Assembly: GCF_013836145.1 (NCBI RefSeq)
Contig: NZ_CP057483.1
Location: 3,720,001 to 3,784,000, forward strand
Reading direction: 5' to 3'
DNA length: 64,000 nt
Source of the DNA: Citrobacter sp. RHB25-C09
Lineage (GTDB): Bacteria; Pseudomonadota; Gammaproteobacteria; Enterobacterales; Enterobacteriaceae
The notes below the pieces were generated by a model that ran no database searches, was not told the origin of the DNA, and worked only from the letters and a program-made list of their open reading frames with translations. The position numbers and the translations under genes are program-made. This document shows, piece by piece, positions 33,593 through 43,045 of this stretch. Position 1 is the first letter of the stretch. Each line of letters begins with the position of its first letter.

Positions 33593-36447
33593 TGGAAAAG
33601 ACATATAACCCACAAGATATCGAACAGCCGCTTTACGAGCACTGGGAAAAGCAGGGCTATTTCAAGCCTAACGGCGACGAAAGCAAAGAGTCCTTCTGCA
33701 TCATGATCCCGCCGCCGAACGTCACCGGCAGTTTGCATATGGGTCATGCTTTCCAGCAAACCATCATGGACACCATGATCCGCTACCAGCGCATGCAGGG
33801 CAAAAACACCCTGTGGCAGGCCGGTACTGACCACGCGGGTATCGCTACCCAGATGGTGGTTGAGCGTAAGATTGCCGCTGAAGAAGGTAAAACGCGTCAC
33901 GACTATGGCCGCGAAGCGTTCATCGACAAAATCTGGCAGTGGAAAGCGGAATCTGGCGGCACCATTACCCGTCAGATGCGCCGTCTCGGCAACTCTGTGG
34001 ACTGGGAGCGCGAGCGCTTCACCATGGACGAAGGCCTTTCCAATGCCGTGAAAGAAGTCTTCGTTCGCCTGTATAAAGAAGATCTGATTTATCGTGGCAA
34101 GCGCCTGGTCAACTGGGACCCGAAACTGCGCACCGCGATCTCTGATCTGGAAGTGGAAAACCGCGAGTCCAAAGGCTCGATGTGGCACATCCGCTATCCG
34201 CTGGCCGACGGCGCGAAAACCGCAGACGGTAAAGATTATCTGGTCGTTGCGACCACCCGTCCGGAAACCCTGCTGGGCGATACGGGCGTGGCCGTGAACC
34301 CGGAAGATCCGCGTTATAAAGATCTGATCGGCAAATTCGTCATGCTGCCGCTGGTTGACCGCCGCATCCCGATCGTTGGTGACGAACACGCCGACATGGA
34401 AAAAGGCACCGGCTGCGTGAAGATCACGCCAGCGCACGATTTCAACGATTATGAAGTGGGTCGTCGTCACGCCCTGCCGATGATCAACATTCTGACCTTT
34501 GATGGCGATATCCGTGAAAGCGCGGAAGTGTACGACACCAAAGGCGAAGAGACTGACGTTTATTCCAGTGAGATCCCGGCTGAATTCCAGAAGCTGGAGC
34601 GCTTTGCTGCGCGTAAAGCCGTGGTTGCCGCAATTGACGCACTCGGCCTGCTGGAAGAGATTAAACCGCACGACCTGACCGTGCCTTACGGCGACCGTGG
34701 CGGCGTGGTTATCGAACCGATGCTGACCGACCAGTGGTACGTCCGTGCCGACGTGCTGGCAAAACCGGCGGTTGAAGCCGTTGAAAACGGCAGCATTCAG
34801 TTCGTGCCGAAGCAGTACGAAAACATGTACTTCTCCTGGATGCGTGATATTCAGGACTGGTGTATCTCCCGTCAGCTGTGGTGGGGACACCGTATCCCGG
34901 CATGGTACGACGAAGCGGGCAACGTCTACGTTGGCCGTACCGAAGACGAAGTGCGTCAGGAAAACAACCTCGGTGCCGACGTTCAGCTTCGTCAGGACGA
35001 AGACGTTCTCGACACCTGGTTCTCCTCCGCGCTGTGGACCTTCTCTACCCTCGGCTGGCCGGAAAACACCGACGCCCTGCGTCAGTTCCATCCCACCAGC
35101 GTGATGGTCTCCGGTTTCGACATTATCTTCTTCTGGATTGCCCGCATGATCATGATGACCATGCACTTCATCAAAGATGAAAACGGCAAGCCGCAGGTTC
35201 CGTTCCATACCGTCTACATGACCGGTCTGATTCGTGACGACGAAGGCCAGAAGATGTCCAAGTCCAAGGGCAACGTGATTGACCCGCTGGATATGGTCGA
35301 CGGTATTACGCTGGCCGAACTGCTGGAAAAACGTACCGGCAATATGATGCAGCCGCAGCTGGCTGAGAAGATCGCCAAACGTACCGAGAAGCAATTCCCG
35401 AACGGCATCGAACCGCACGGTACCGACGCCCTGCGTTTCACCCTGGCAGCACTGGCCTCTACCGGTCGCGATATCAACTGGGATATGAAGCGACTGGAAG
35501 GTTACCGTAACTTCTGTAACAAGCTGTGGAACGCCAGCCGCTTTGTGCTGATGAATACCGAAGATCAGGATTGCGGCTTCAACGGCGGTGAAATGACGCT
35601 GTCGCTGGCGGATCGCTGGATCCTCGCGGAATTTAACCAGACCGTTAAAGCGTACCGCGAAGCGCTGGATAACTTCCGCTTCGATATCGCCGCAGGCATT
35701 CTGTATGAGTTCACCTGGAACCAGTTCTGTGACTGGTATCTGGAACTGACCAAGCCGGTGATGAACGGCGGTTCTGAAGCCGAGCTGCGCGGCACCCGCC
35801 ATACGCTGGTTACAGTGCTGGAAGGTCTGCTGCGCCTGGCGCACCCGATTATTCCATTTATTACGGAAACCATCTGGCAGCGCGTGAAGTTGATTTGCGG
35901 CATTAGCGCAGACACCATCATGCTGCAGCCGTTCCCGGAGTATAACGCGGCACAGGTAGACGAAGCGGCGCTGGCCGATACCGAATGGCTGAAGCAGGCG
36001 ATCGTTGCCGTGCGTAACATTCGTGCGGAAATGAACATCGCACCGGGCAAACCGCTGGAGTTGCTGCTGCGTGGTTGCAGCGCTGACGCGATGCGTCGTG
36101 TTAACGACAACCGTAGCTTCCTGTTGAACCTGGCTCGTCTGGAAAGCATCACCGTGCTGCCTGCCGATGACAAAGGTCCGGTTTCCGTGACCAAGATTAT
36201 CGACGGCGCTGAACTGCTGATCCCGATGGCGGGTCTGATCGACAAAGAGGCCGAGCTGGCACGTCTGGCGAAAGAAGTGGCGAAAGTCGAAGCTGAAATT
36301 GGCCGCATTGAAAGCAAACTTTCCAACGAAGGCTTTGTGGAGCGCGCACCTGAAGCGGTGATCGCCAAAGAGCGCGAGAAGCTGGAAGGTTATGCCGAAG
36401 CGAAAGCGAAGCTGATTGAACAGCAGGCGGTTATCGCCGCGCTGTAA
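33592..36447 (+). CDS. valS: Valyl-tRNA synthetase
   Basis: A 951-residue class Ia aminoacyl-tRNA synthetase, same length as E. coli ValS. The HIGH signature is PNVTGSLHMGHAF, the KMSKS loop is KMSKSKGNVIDPL, and the CP1 editing domain (ATTRPETLLGDTGVAV) lies between them. The C-terminal coiled coil (EAELARLAKEVAKVEAEIG) contacts the tRNA elbow. Catalyses Val-tRNA(Val) formation with hydrolysis of Thr-tRNA(Val). Confidence 0.98.
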   Translation: MEKTYNPQDIEQPLYEHWEKQGYFKPNGDESKESFCIMIPPPNVTGSLHMGHAFQQTIMDTMIRYQRMQGKNTLWQAGTDHAGIATQMVVERKIAAEEGKTRHDYGREAFIDKIWQWKAESGGTITRQMRRLGNSVDWERERFTMDEGLSNAVKEVFVRLYKEDLIYRGKRLVNWDPKLRTAISDLEVENRESKGSMWHIRYPLADGAKTADGKDYLVVATTRPETLLGDTGVAVNPEDPRYKDLIGKFVMLPLVDRRIPIVGDEHADMEKGTGCVKITPAHDFNDYEVGRRHALPMINILTFDGDIRESAEVYDTKGEETDVYSSEIPAEFQKLERFAARKAVVAAIDALGLLEEIKPHDLTVPYGDRGGVVIEPMLTDQWYVRADVLAKPAVEAVENGSIQFVPKQYENMYFSWMRDIQDWCISRQLWWGHRIPAWYDEAGNVYVGRTEDEVRQENNLGADVQLRQDEDVLDTWFSSALWTFSTLGWPENTDALRQFHPTSVMVSGFDIIFFWIARMIMMTMHFIKDENGKPQVPFHTVYMTGLIRDDEGQKMSKSKGNVIDPLDMVDGITLAELLEKRTGNMMQPQLAEKIAKRTEKQFPNGIEPHGTDALRFTLAALASTGRDINWDMKRLEGYRNFCNKLWNASRFVLMNTEDQDCGFNGGEMTLSLADRWILAEFNQTVKAYREALDNFRFDIAAGILYEFTWNQFCDWYLELTKPVMNGGSEAELRGTRHTLVTVLEGLLRLAHPIIPFITETIWQRVKLICGISADTIMLQPFPEYNAAQVDEAALADTEWLKQAIVAVRNIRAEMNIAPGKPLELLLRGCSADAMRRVNDNRSFLLNLARLESITVLPADDKGPVSVTKIIDGAELLIPMAGLIDKEAELARLAKEVAKVEAEIGRIESKLSNEGFVERAPEAVIAKEREKLEGYAEAKAKLIEQQAVIAAL

Positions 36448-36468
36448 GCGGAGTGCCGCTGACGGAAT

Positions 36469-36550
36469 GCCGGATGGTGACGCGCTGCGTCTTATCCGGC
36501 CTACGGGAGTTTCCAGGCCGGATAAGGCAATGCCGCATCCGGCTTTTTTA
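36469..36550. repeat. REP/BIME pair with T-run after valS
   Basis: Inverted REP units ending GCATCCGGC followed by TTTTTTA. The distal REP hairpin plus T-run probably terminates valS. Confidence 0.88.
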
Positions 36551-37750
36551 TTACATAAAATAGAACGTTGGCATGATGCCGCGAGACAGACGAGATACCA
36601 CACCACCGTCAACGCGTTCATCACTGTCCGTCAATTCCAGCGCATCCAGATCGCCCACCACGTAAGTATTTTTCGCCAGCCAGGCAATCAGCCACATTCT
36701 TAGCAGCGGATACGCCAGACCGGCCGTGATCGCCGAAAGGACATACAGACCGCCCATGCGATAAACCATGCCGTGAAACGTCAGCGTTGAACGAAAACGA
36801 ATTTGACCATTCGCTAACTGCAGGTTATTGAGGAAATGATTGCGGAACGCCACGATCATATAACTGACGGTTACCCCAATACCCAGATAATAAATAATCT
36901 GGCACATCCAGTACTGGCGCTGATATTCAATTATAATCAACGCTTCAATCTCGCTTTCCGACATACCCGATACGTCAAGTTCCGCTATCGACTGAATTAA
37001 TGCAGCTGCAATTAACCCCACGACCAGGAGAAAAGGTGCCAGTGCCGCCAGCGCTAACATCGCCGACTTAATACAGTGCCAGACGTTAACCTGAACCGTA
37101 AAACGGTGGATACCATAATTCCCGCCCTGGCCGACAAGGGTCATCAGCCGACTGTAGGTCACGCCACTCACGGTACCAAGCCCAAAAATGCTAAACAGGC
37201 CCAGTAAAATCACAGTGAATACGATCTCCCCAACGCTTTCCACCGGGCAGATCTGTAGCAGAATGGCAAACACGACCGCCCACGCCAGTAGCATCAACAT
37301 CGGCAGGAAAAAGACAGTCCAGTACGCCTTCAGCAAAGAGCAGTGGAAGCCGAAGCGCACATTATTGAGCGACGTCATCAGTGCCTGGAACTGGAGGCTT
37401 TTCACGATCAGCACCGGAATGGCGAGGAGCAACAAGCCGATCACTAATGCGCCTGCTATTGGATAATCCATACTAATCAAAACGATACTTATAATATAAA
37501 TAGCGAGCAGCATAAACCAACTAAAAAAAACATCGCCGCCGGTCACCTTCCAGGCAAACGGCTGTCCGTTTAATGTCATGTTGGAATAAATGTAGCGGCG
37601 GCACTTCATTAATGCCCACGGTAAATATATTCCGAGCGTCACCAGAACCAGTAATGAATTGACAAGGCAAATAAGAAAATAACTCCCGCCATCGCCACGA
37701 AATTCAAAGGCATGAGACGGAGGCGTCCCTTTTATAAGATTTTCCTGCAT
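36551..37750 (-). CDS. yjgN: DUF898 inner-membrane protein YjgN
   Basis: A 399-residue multipass membrane protein of DUF898, matching E. coli YjgN (398). The N-terminal soluble stretch HAFEFRGDGGSYFLICLVNSLL and repeated helix pairs (LGIYLPWALMKCRRYIYSNMTLNGQPF) are the family signature. About ten hydrophobic segments. No transport or enzymatic function is established. Convergent with valS. Confidence 0.93.
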   Translation of the reverse strand: MQENLIKGTPPSHAFEFRGDGGSYFLICLVNSLLVLVTLGIYLPWALMKCRRYIYSNMTLNGQPFAWKVTGGDVFFSWFMLLAIYIISIVLISMDYPIAGALVIGLLLLAIPVLIVKSLQFQALMTSLNNVRFGFHCSLLKAYWTVFFLPMLMLLAWAVVFAILLQICPVESVGEIVFTVILLGLFSIFGLGTVSGVTYSRLMTLVGQGGNYGIHRFTVQVNVWHCIKSAMLALAALAPFLLVVGLIAAALIQSIAELDVSGMSESEIEALIIIEYQRQYWMCQIIYYLGIGVTVSYMIVAFRNHFLNNLQLANGQIRFRSTLTFHGMVYRMGGLYVLSAITAGLAYPLLRMWLIAWLAKNTYVVGDLDALELTDSDERVDGGVVSRLSRGIMPTFYFM

Positions 37751-37937
37751 AATAAATCCCTGAGTGTTTTATCCTTAAAAATCCTAATTATTAGCAGGCA
37801 AGCGTATTACCTGCGTAATTAATATTACCTGATTACTGTTTAAATTAACATCAGTCGTCCGCGTTATAAGGCACTTGCATCGCCTGGCAGAGGGTGCTAT
37901 TAGTGCAAATTATGAGTGTTATTAACCGGGTAGTGAA

Positions 37938-38435
37938 ATGAATGTAGTCGCGTCTCTCACGTTACGTCGTCTGACGATTAACGATAACCAGGCTATCGCC
38001 GCGGTTATTCGTCAGGTTTCCGCCGAATATGGTCTCACCGCAGATAAAGGCTATACCGTTGCCGATCCGAATCTGGACGAACTGTATCAGCTTTACTCTC
38101 AGCCCGGTCACGCCTATTGGGTCGTGGAGCACAATGGCGCAGTCGTGGGCGGCGGCGGCATTGCCCCGTTATCCTGTAGCGAACCGGATATTTGTGAACT
38201 GCAAAAAATGTACTTTTTGCCGACCATACGCGGCCAGGGGCTGGCGAAGAAGCTGGCGCTGATGGCGTTGGATCACGCCCGCGAGCTGGGATTTAAACGC
38301 TGCTATCTGGAAACAACTGCGTTTCTCCGCGAGGCGATTGGTCTGTACGAACATTTAGGATTTGAGCATATCAGCGAGCCGTTAGGCTGCACCGGGCACG
38401 TCGACTGCGAAGTGCGGATGCTCAAACCCCTGTAA
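37938..38435 (+). CDS. yjgM: GNAT-family N-acetyltransferase YjgM
   Basis: A 165-residue GNAT acetyltransferase. Acetyl-CoA-binding motif A is YFLPTIRGQGLAKKLALMALDHA, followed by the beta5 strand KRCYLETTAF and IGLYEHLGFEHI. It matches E. coli YjgM. Amino-acid N-acetylation has been proposed for it, but the physiological substrate is not firmly known. Divergent from yjgN. Confidence 0.92.
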   Translation: MNVVASLTLRRLTINDNQAIAAVIRQVSAEYGLTADKGYTVADPNLDELYQLYSQPGHAYWVVEHNGAVVGGGGIAPLSCSEPDICELQKMYFLPTIRGQGLAKKLALMALDHARELGFKRCYLETTAFLREAIGLYEHLGFEHISEPLGCTGHVDCEVRMLKPL

Positions 38436-38441
38436 ACCTCG

Positions 38442-39272
38442 TTATTGCATTTCTGGCGAGACGGAAAGTCGAATTACGCCAGCAGCATTGGCTGCTGGTA
38501 ATTTCAAAACATCCTTCCACATGTCCTGAATCAGATCGCAAGCCACTTTCTCTTTGCCTATCCCTTTCTGCGGTTCGGCCATAATTTGCAAATTCTGACC
38601 GTAGCGTTGCGCCAGTGCTGGAACCACGCTGCGTAGATCCTGCAATGCCTGCTGTTTTTCCGCATCCGTTACCGCGTGCCGGCCTGTTCCGTACGCCGCT
38701 CGCATCATCGCAACATCACTGTCCATTCGACGATTGATAATCTCCTTCGGGATAAGACGCATCGGGTTTATTCCGCCTTTTACCGCCGGAAAAAGAAAAC
38801 GGAAACACTCCTCGTTGCCTTTTTTCTGCACCGCTGCAATTTGTTCGAGATTGATTTTCATATAGTCGATGACGTTTTCATCCGGCGCATTTTGCAGGCG
38901 CGCCATCTGAACCTGGAGGATCTGCGGCTGCACGGCATCAATGAGCTGCTGCTCCGTCTTCCCTTCTTTACGCATCTGGATTGTCTGATCGCGGATCTGC
39001 GTCCACAGCGCGGGCTCTTGCTCCTTCAATACCTGCATCGTCGGCAGTGAAGACATTGCGTCACTGAACTGTTGCTCTTCGCTTTGACCGGAGGCCGCCT
39101 TTTCCCTTGGGATCAGGTAATGCACATCAAAAACGTTCCACACGGCGATCGCTACCAGCATCACCACTACGCCGGAGACTTTGCCGAGCCAACCTTTTTT
39201 ACGAAACAGGCCAACGACAGCAGCGATAACCGCGCCAACGTAGCCTGCGAGAATGACGTGTGTCCAGTTCAT
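38442..39272 (-). CDS. Membrane-anchored protein of unknown function
   Basis: I do not recognise this family. 276 residues: two N-terminal hydrophobic helices (ILAGYVGAVIAAVVGLF and VSGVVVMLVAIAVWNVF) are followed by a soluble, mostly helical domain of about 220 residues rich in Gln and charged residues, containing CFRFLFPAVKGGINP and KEIINRRMDSDVAMMRAAY. With both helices at the N-terminus the domain is probably on one side of the inner membrane. It occupies the slot where E. coli has yjgL but shows no obvious relation to it. An ATG one codon upstream (39275) is equally possible. Confidence 0.7.
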   Translation of the reverse strand: MNWTHVILAGYVGAVIAAVVGLFRKKGWLGKVSGVVVMLVAIAVWNVFDVHYLIPREKAASGQSEEQQFSDAMSSLPTMQVLKEQEPALWTQIRDQTIQMRKEGKTEQQLIDAVQPQILQVQMARLQNAPDENVIDYMKINLEQIAAVQKKGNEECFRFLFPAVKGGINPMRLIPKEIINRRMDSDVAMMRAAYGTGRHAVTDAEKQQALQDLRSVVPALAQRYGQNLQIMAEPQKGIGKEKVACDLIQDMWKDVLKLPAANAAGVIRLSVSPEMQ

Positions 39273-39376
39273 CAAGATTCCTTACCTGCGACATCAAAAG
39301 GTGCAGAGGATAAAAAAGGGATATTTTTCACCCCGTTGCGCGCTTTGTCACTGCACATTTAGCAGAACTACCGGAA

Positions 39377-40141
39377 TTAAGAGGCCACAGGAACGCCGCT
39401 GTGAAAACGGAATTCCGCGTCTGGCGATGTTATTAATGCGGCTTCCACTTCGCCGAAATAGCGAATACGAGGCGCAATATCGTCTCGTGATACCGCCTGC
39501 GCCAGCGCGAGGTAATCCTGGTAATGACGCGCTTCAGAACGCAGCAAAGAGAGATAGAATTTTTGTAATTCATCGTCGAGGTACGGCGCTAAAGCCGCAA
39601 AGCGTTCGCAGGAACGCGCTTCAATGTAGGCTCCGCAGATGAGCTTGTCGATTAAGGTCAACGGCTCGTGCGTGCGCACACCTTTTAGCATCCCTTTGGC
39701 ATAGCGGCTGGCGGTGATCTTCACATAGGGAATATTGCGTGCCTGCATGGCTTCACGCACCTGCCAGAAATGATGCAGTTCTTCTTTAATCAAAAGCACC
39801 ATACTGTCGATGAGCCTCCGCCCCCACGGATCGTCCGTTTCAGGCATGACGCTTTTACTAATCTGCTTCTGTAATGCCATAAAGTCTGGCTCGGGCCCTT
39901 CCCGGAAAGCAAAAGCTTCATAGGGCTGTAGCCAGCTCAACAGTGCATCCGCCCCCGGTTTATCCGCCACATATTTACGCACCAGCAGCATCGCGGTTTG
40001 CGCCGCTTTCAGTTCGCAGATGAGATGGTCGGTGAGTAAGAGAGGAAGATGCTGCGGCAGCCGCGCCTGGTCAATCCACGCTTGCGGCGTCGGACAGTGC
40101 AGAAATGAGAGAACCGGAGAGAGTATTTGCGGGTAGTCCAT
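39377..40141 (-). CDS. miaE: tRNA 2-methylthio-N6-isopentenyladenosine-37 hydroxylase MiaE
   Basis: A 254-residue non-haem di-iron monooxygenase that hydroxylates ms2i6A37 to ms2io6A37 in tRNAs reading U-starting codons, using oxygen. Ferritin-like iron ligands are visible as ELKAAQTA, KEELHHFWQV, EARSCERF and SEARHYQDYL. The Salmonella protein is very similar; E. coli K-12 lacks the gene, so it helps place the organism near Salmonella/Citrobacter. The start at 40141 (MDYPQILSPVL) gives the family N-terminus. Next to rraB, as in Salmonella. Confidence 0.94.
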   Translation of the reverse strand: MDYPQILSPVLSFLHCPTPQAWIDQARLPQHLPLLLTDHLICELKAAQTAMLLVRKYVADKPGADALLSWLQPYEAFAFREGPEPDFMALQKQISKSVMPETDDPWGRRLIDSMVLLIKEELHHFWQVREAMQARNIPYVKITASRYAKGMLKGVRTHEPLTLIDKLICGAYIEARSCERFAALAPYLDDELQKFYLSLLRSEARHYQDYLALAQAVSRDDIAPRIRYFGEVEAALITSPDAEFRFHSGVPVAS

Positions 40142-40201
40142 GAGTAACCTGTTGAAACAGTACGGCAGCGAGTGCCGCCGCACTTTCAGTATTTGAAGTC
40201 C

Positions 40202-40627
40202 TTAGTGACGCACGCCGTCGTCTTCGTCGTCGATGTAGTCTTCATCTTCGCCGTCTTCACCTTCTTCGCCGTTCGGATCTTCAAAGTAGGTGCCCCAGCC
40301 GTCGTATTCGACCTCATACTTCTCTGCCAGGTTCATCAGTTGTTCAACCTGAGCGTCGATCAGTTCAGCATTCAGCGCGCATTCGCTAAGGATGTCACAG
40401 CAAATCACCGTGTCACCTTCTTCCACTTCCAGCTCTTCCGGCTCGGTGACTTCATAGCCGAGCTTGAAAGCTTCTACCGCGGCTTTTTCCAGGGTTTCGA
40501 AATCGTCTGCGGAAAGATGGTGCTCGATGGTATACAGCGCGTCCGGGTCGCTGCCATCATCCAGTAATTCTTCAATAATCAGGCGCGTCTCTTCACGCTG
40601 CTCTTCCAGTAGTTCCGGGTTTGCCAT
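40202..40627 (-). CDS. rraB: Ribonuclease E inhibitor RraB
   Basis: A 141-residue acidic protein. RraB binds the C-terminal scaffold of RNase E and changes degradosome composition and mRNA decay. The start MANPELLEEQREETRLIIEE (part) and the very acidic tail (GEEGEDGEDEDYIDDEDD) match E. coli RraB (138 residues), with a slightly longer acidic end. The ATG at 40627 is the one with family agreement; the ORF extends upstream without support. Confidence 0.95.
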   Translation of the reverse strand: MANPELLEEQREETRLIIEELLDDGSDPDALYTIEHHLSADDFETLEKAAVEAFKLGYEVTEPEELEVEEGDTVICCDILSECALNAELIDAQVEQLMNLAEKYEVEYDGWGTYFEDPNGEEGEDGEDEDYIDDEDDGVRH

Positions 40628-40719
40628 GGCTCGTTCCTCATAATGTCCTGCCGATACTCTTATTGTCACATACCACCGTCATTGCCTCCACCTTTCCAGA
40701 AAAGATTTGTTAAACGGGG

Positions 40720-40763
40720 TTGCAAATGCATAACCATCCATATAAATTGAATTTTAATTCAAT
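40720..40763 (+). promoter_or_regulatory. argI promoter with two ARG boxes
   Basis: Two 18-bp ARG boxes with centres 21 bp apart: a weaker one at 40725-40742 (core ATGCAT...ATCCAT) and a near-consensus one at 40746-40763 (TTGAATTTTAATTCAA). They overlap a promoter with -35-like TTGCAA (40720) and -10-like TATAAA (40741). ArgR-arginine hexamers would cover both boxes and repress argI. Confidence 0.8.
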
Positions 40764-40790
40764 AAGTGGCTTATGCCTCAGGAGGGAACT

Positions 40791-41795
40791 ATGTCAGGTT
40801 TTTATCAGAAGCATTTTTTGAAGTTACTCGATTTCACCTCTGCTGAACTCACCGCGCTGGTGCAACTCGCCGCCAAACTGAAAGCCGATAAAAAAAACGG
40901 CAAAGAAGAACAAAAACTTACTGGTAAAAACATCGCGCTCATCTTCGAAAAAGACTCGACCCGTACACGATGCTCTTTCGAAGTTGCCGCTTACGACCAG
41001 GGTGCTCGCGTTACCTATCTCGGATCCAGCGGTAGCCAGATTGGGCATAAAGAATCAATTAAAGACACGGCCCGCGTGCTGGGCCGTATGTATGACGGCA
41101 TTCAGTATCGCGGCTATGGCCAGGAGATTGTGGAAACGCTGGCTGAATATTCCGGCGTTCCGGTATGGAACGGCTTAACCGACGAGTTCCACCCGACCCA
41201 ACTGCTGGCGGATCTGCTAACGATGCAGGAGCATTTACCGGGCAAAGCGTTCAACGAAATGACGCTGGTTTACACCGGCGATGCGCGTAACAACATGGGC
41301 AACTCGATGCTGGAAGCCGCGGCGCTGACCGGTCTGGACCTGCGCCTGGTAGCCCCTAAAGCCTGCTGGCCAGAAGCCGCGCTGGTGGCGGAATGTAGCG
41401 CAATGGCGAAGAAAAACGGGGGGGCGATTACGTTAACGGAAGATATCGCCGCCGGCGTTAAGGGCGCGGACTTTATCTATACCGATGTCTGGGTGTCGAT
41501 GGGTGAGCCAAAAGAAAAATGGGCGGAACGGATCGCCCTGCTGCGCGATTATCAGGTAAACAGCCAGATGATGACGCTGACTGGTAACCCGCAGGTGAAG
41601 TTTCTGCACTGCCTGCCCGCGTTCCATGATGACCAGACGACACTTGGTAAAAAGATGGCGGCGGAATATGGCCTGCACGGCGGAATGGAAGTGACCGATG
41701 AGGTCTTTGAATCGGCGGCCAGCATCGTGTTCGACCAGGCCGAGAACCGGATGCACACCATTAAAGCGGTGATGGTGGCGACGTTAGCTCAGTGA
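40791..41795 (+). CDS. argI: Ornithine carbamoyltransferase ArgI
   Basis: A 334-residue trimeric transferase making L-citrulline from ornithine and carbamoyl phosphate in arginine synthesis. The carbamoyl-phosphate loop is DSTRTRCSFEVAA, the ornithine loop is near VSMGEP, and HCLPAFHD carries the catalytic cysteine. GGAGGG precedes the ATG at 40791. Same length as E. coli ArgI. Controlled by the ARG boxes just upstream. Confidence 0.97.
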   Translation: MSGFYQKHFLKLLDFTSAELTALVQLAAKLKADKKNGKEEQKLTGKNIALIFEKDSTRTRCSFEVAAYDQGARVTYLGSSGSQIGHKESIKDTARVLGRMYDGIQYRGYGQEIVETLAEYSGVPVWNGLTDEFHPTQLLADLLTMQEHLPGKAFNEMTLVYTGDARNNMGNSMLEAAALTGLDLRLVAPKACWPEAALVAECSAMAKKNGGAITLTEDIAAGVKGADFIYTDVWVSMGEPKEKWAERIALLRDYQVNSQMMTLTGNPQVKFLHCLPAFHDDQTTLGKKMAAEYGLHGGMEVTDEVFESAASIVFDQAENRMHTIKAVMVATLAQ

Positions 41796-41806
41796 TGGGG
41801 CGTTTT

Positions 41807-41872
41807 GCCGGATGGCGACGCGCAGCGTCTTATCCGGCCTACATGTTCAGTAGGCCGGGTACCCTCCGGCAG
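41807..41872. repeat. REP/BIME after argI
   Basis: Inverted REP units (GCCGGATGGCGACGCGCAGC... and GTAGGCCGGGTACCCTCCGG) in the convergent argI-tabA gap; the second unit is diverged. Confidence 0.85.
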
Positions 41873-41880
41873 AAAAAGCC

Positions 41881-42333
41881 TTACTCCACCAGCAGTTTCA
41901 CCACGGCTTTACGTACCGTTGCCGGTGCGCCGACCGCGCAAAGCGGCTTGTGGACTTCACCCGGATAAAAGACGACGAAATCACCGTCATTCAGAATGAC
42001 GGTTTTCTCTTGTTCACCTTCCGGTAAAAATGCGATGTCTTTATCCGCCAGCCAGTCCGTTTCCGGCGTACCCGCAGGCAGTACGCTGAAGGTCATTCCT
42101 TCCTGACCCTTCAGGACAATCTGGATATCAAGATAACGCGCGTGATACTCCGCACGGCGCTTCTCGTGTGGCTCGGTCATGTCTTCGGAAATCAGGTAAA
42201 ACAGACGGCTGCCGTCAATGTCATGTTTCCCTTTTTCCGTTGCTTCGGTGACGTTTGCTTTTATGAACTCAATGGCCTGGCGCAGCTCTTCAGGAAGCCA
42301 GGATTGTAGATGGTGAATATTGCCAACGATCAT
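41881..42333 (-). CDS. tabA: DUF386/YhcH-YjgK-YiaL family protein TabA
   Basis: A 150-residue cupin-like protein of the YhcH/YjgK/YiaL family. In E. coli TabA (YjgK) affects biofilm formation and fimbriae in toxin-antitoxin strains; relatives are linked to sugar or sialic-acid metabolism. Putative metal ligands are visible in AEYHARYLDIQIVLKG and FYPGEVHKPLCAVG. The start at 42333 (MIVGNIHHLQSW) gives the family N-terminus. Confidence 0.93.
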   Translation of the reverse strand: MIVGNIHHLQSWLPEELRQAIEFIKANVTEATEKGKHDIDGSRLFYLISEDMTEPHEKRRAEYHARYLDIQIVLKGQEGMTFSVLPAGTPETDWLADKDIAFLPEGEQEKTVILNDGDFVVFYPGEVHKPLCAVGAPATVRKAVVKLLVE

Positions 42334-42520
42334 CTCATACCTCACATTCAAAACAGCGTTTCATTTTTATTTGTTATACGAGAAAATTTGCTGGCGTACC
42401 ATCTCTATCTTGCGAAGTTTTGCGTCAGCGCATGTTTATTGTCGGCATTTTACGGCGGTATGGAGGCTCTGAACGGCTGTACCATGTTGGCGTTGGCGAA
42501 TAATAAAGTAAGGTGCATTT

Positions 42521-43000
42521 ATGAAGGATTATGATGATTACTCCGCCAAAGAGCAGCAGCAACTGGCGGTTTGTCAGCGCCTGATTAGCGGAAAAAGTTA
42601 CCTCTCTCAGGAAGAGATACGCCGGGATATGCAAGATCATGGTTTTGTCAGTATTAGCCAGTCGTCGGTGTCACGACTGCTGAAGCTGCTTGGCGTCATA
42701 AAAATTCGTAATTCGAAAGGACAAAAGATTTATTCCGTGAATCCGCATTTACATCCCGCGCCGGATGCCGCCCGTTCGGTGGCGGAAATGGTGGTAAGCG
42801 TGGAGCATAACAGCGAGTTTATCCTTATCCATACCGTGGCTGGATACGGCAGCGCAGTCGCCAGAATTCTGGACTATCACGCGATGCCTGAGATTCTTGG
42901 TGTGGTAGCAGGTAGCAATATCGTCTGGGTCGCACCAAGGGTGATACAGCGAACCGGCCTGGTCCACAAAAGGATTAATTACTTACTAAGAATGAATTAA
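42521..43000 (+). CDS. ArgR-family paralogue without the arginine-binding aspartates
   Basis: A 159-residue ArgR/AhrC-type protein. The N-terminal winged helix (YLSQEEIRRDMQDHGFVSISQSSVSRLLKLLG, shown as seen) resembles the ArgR DNA-recognition helix. The C-terminal oligomerisation domain is recognisable (EFILIHTVAGYGSAVARILDYH), but the GDD of E. coli ArgR that binds arginine (D128-D129) is G-S-N here (S132, N133). It probably does not sense arginine in the usual way. Salmonella carries a similar gene by its arginine deiminase operon, which is absent here. It lies directly upstream of pyrLBI. AAGGTG precedes the ATG. Confidence 0.88.
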   Translation: MKDYDDYSAKEQQQLAVCQRLISGKSYLSQEEIRRDMQDHGFVSISQSSVSRLLKLLGVIKIRNSKGQKIYSVNPHLHPAPDAARSVAEMVVSVEHNSEFILIHTVAGYGSAVARILDYHAMPEILGVVAGSNIVWVAPRVIQRTGLVHKRINYLLRMN

Positions 43001-43008
43001 TATTCATT
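42991..43008. promoter_or_regulatory. ARG-box-like dyad at the argR-paralogue/pyrL junction
   Basis: AATGAAT-TAAT-ATTCATT, an 18-bp dyad with the ARG-box architecture, overlapping the stop of the ArgR paralogue and lying about 60 bases upstream of the pyrL -10 element. It could bind ArgR or the paralogue. Confidence 0.5.
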
Positions 43009-43045
43009 AAAACCGTTTGCGTTGAATAAAATCGTCATTTTTTGC

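Noticed and set aside
33547..36624. 1025-codon open frame antisense to valS
   Set aside because: It mirrors the strongly biased codon use of valS, has no ribosome site and no recognisable domains, and valS is complete on the other strand.
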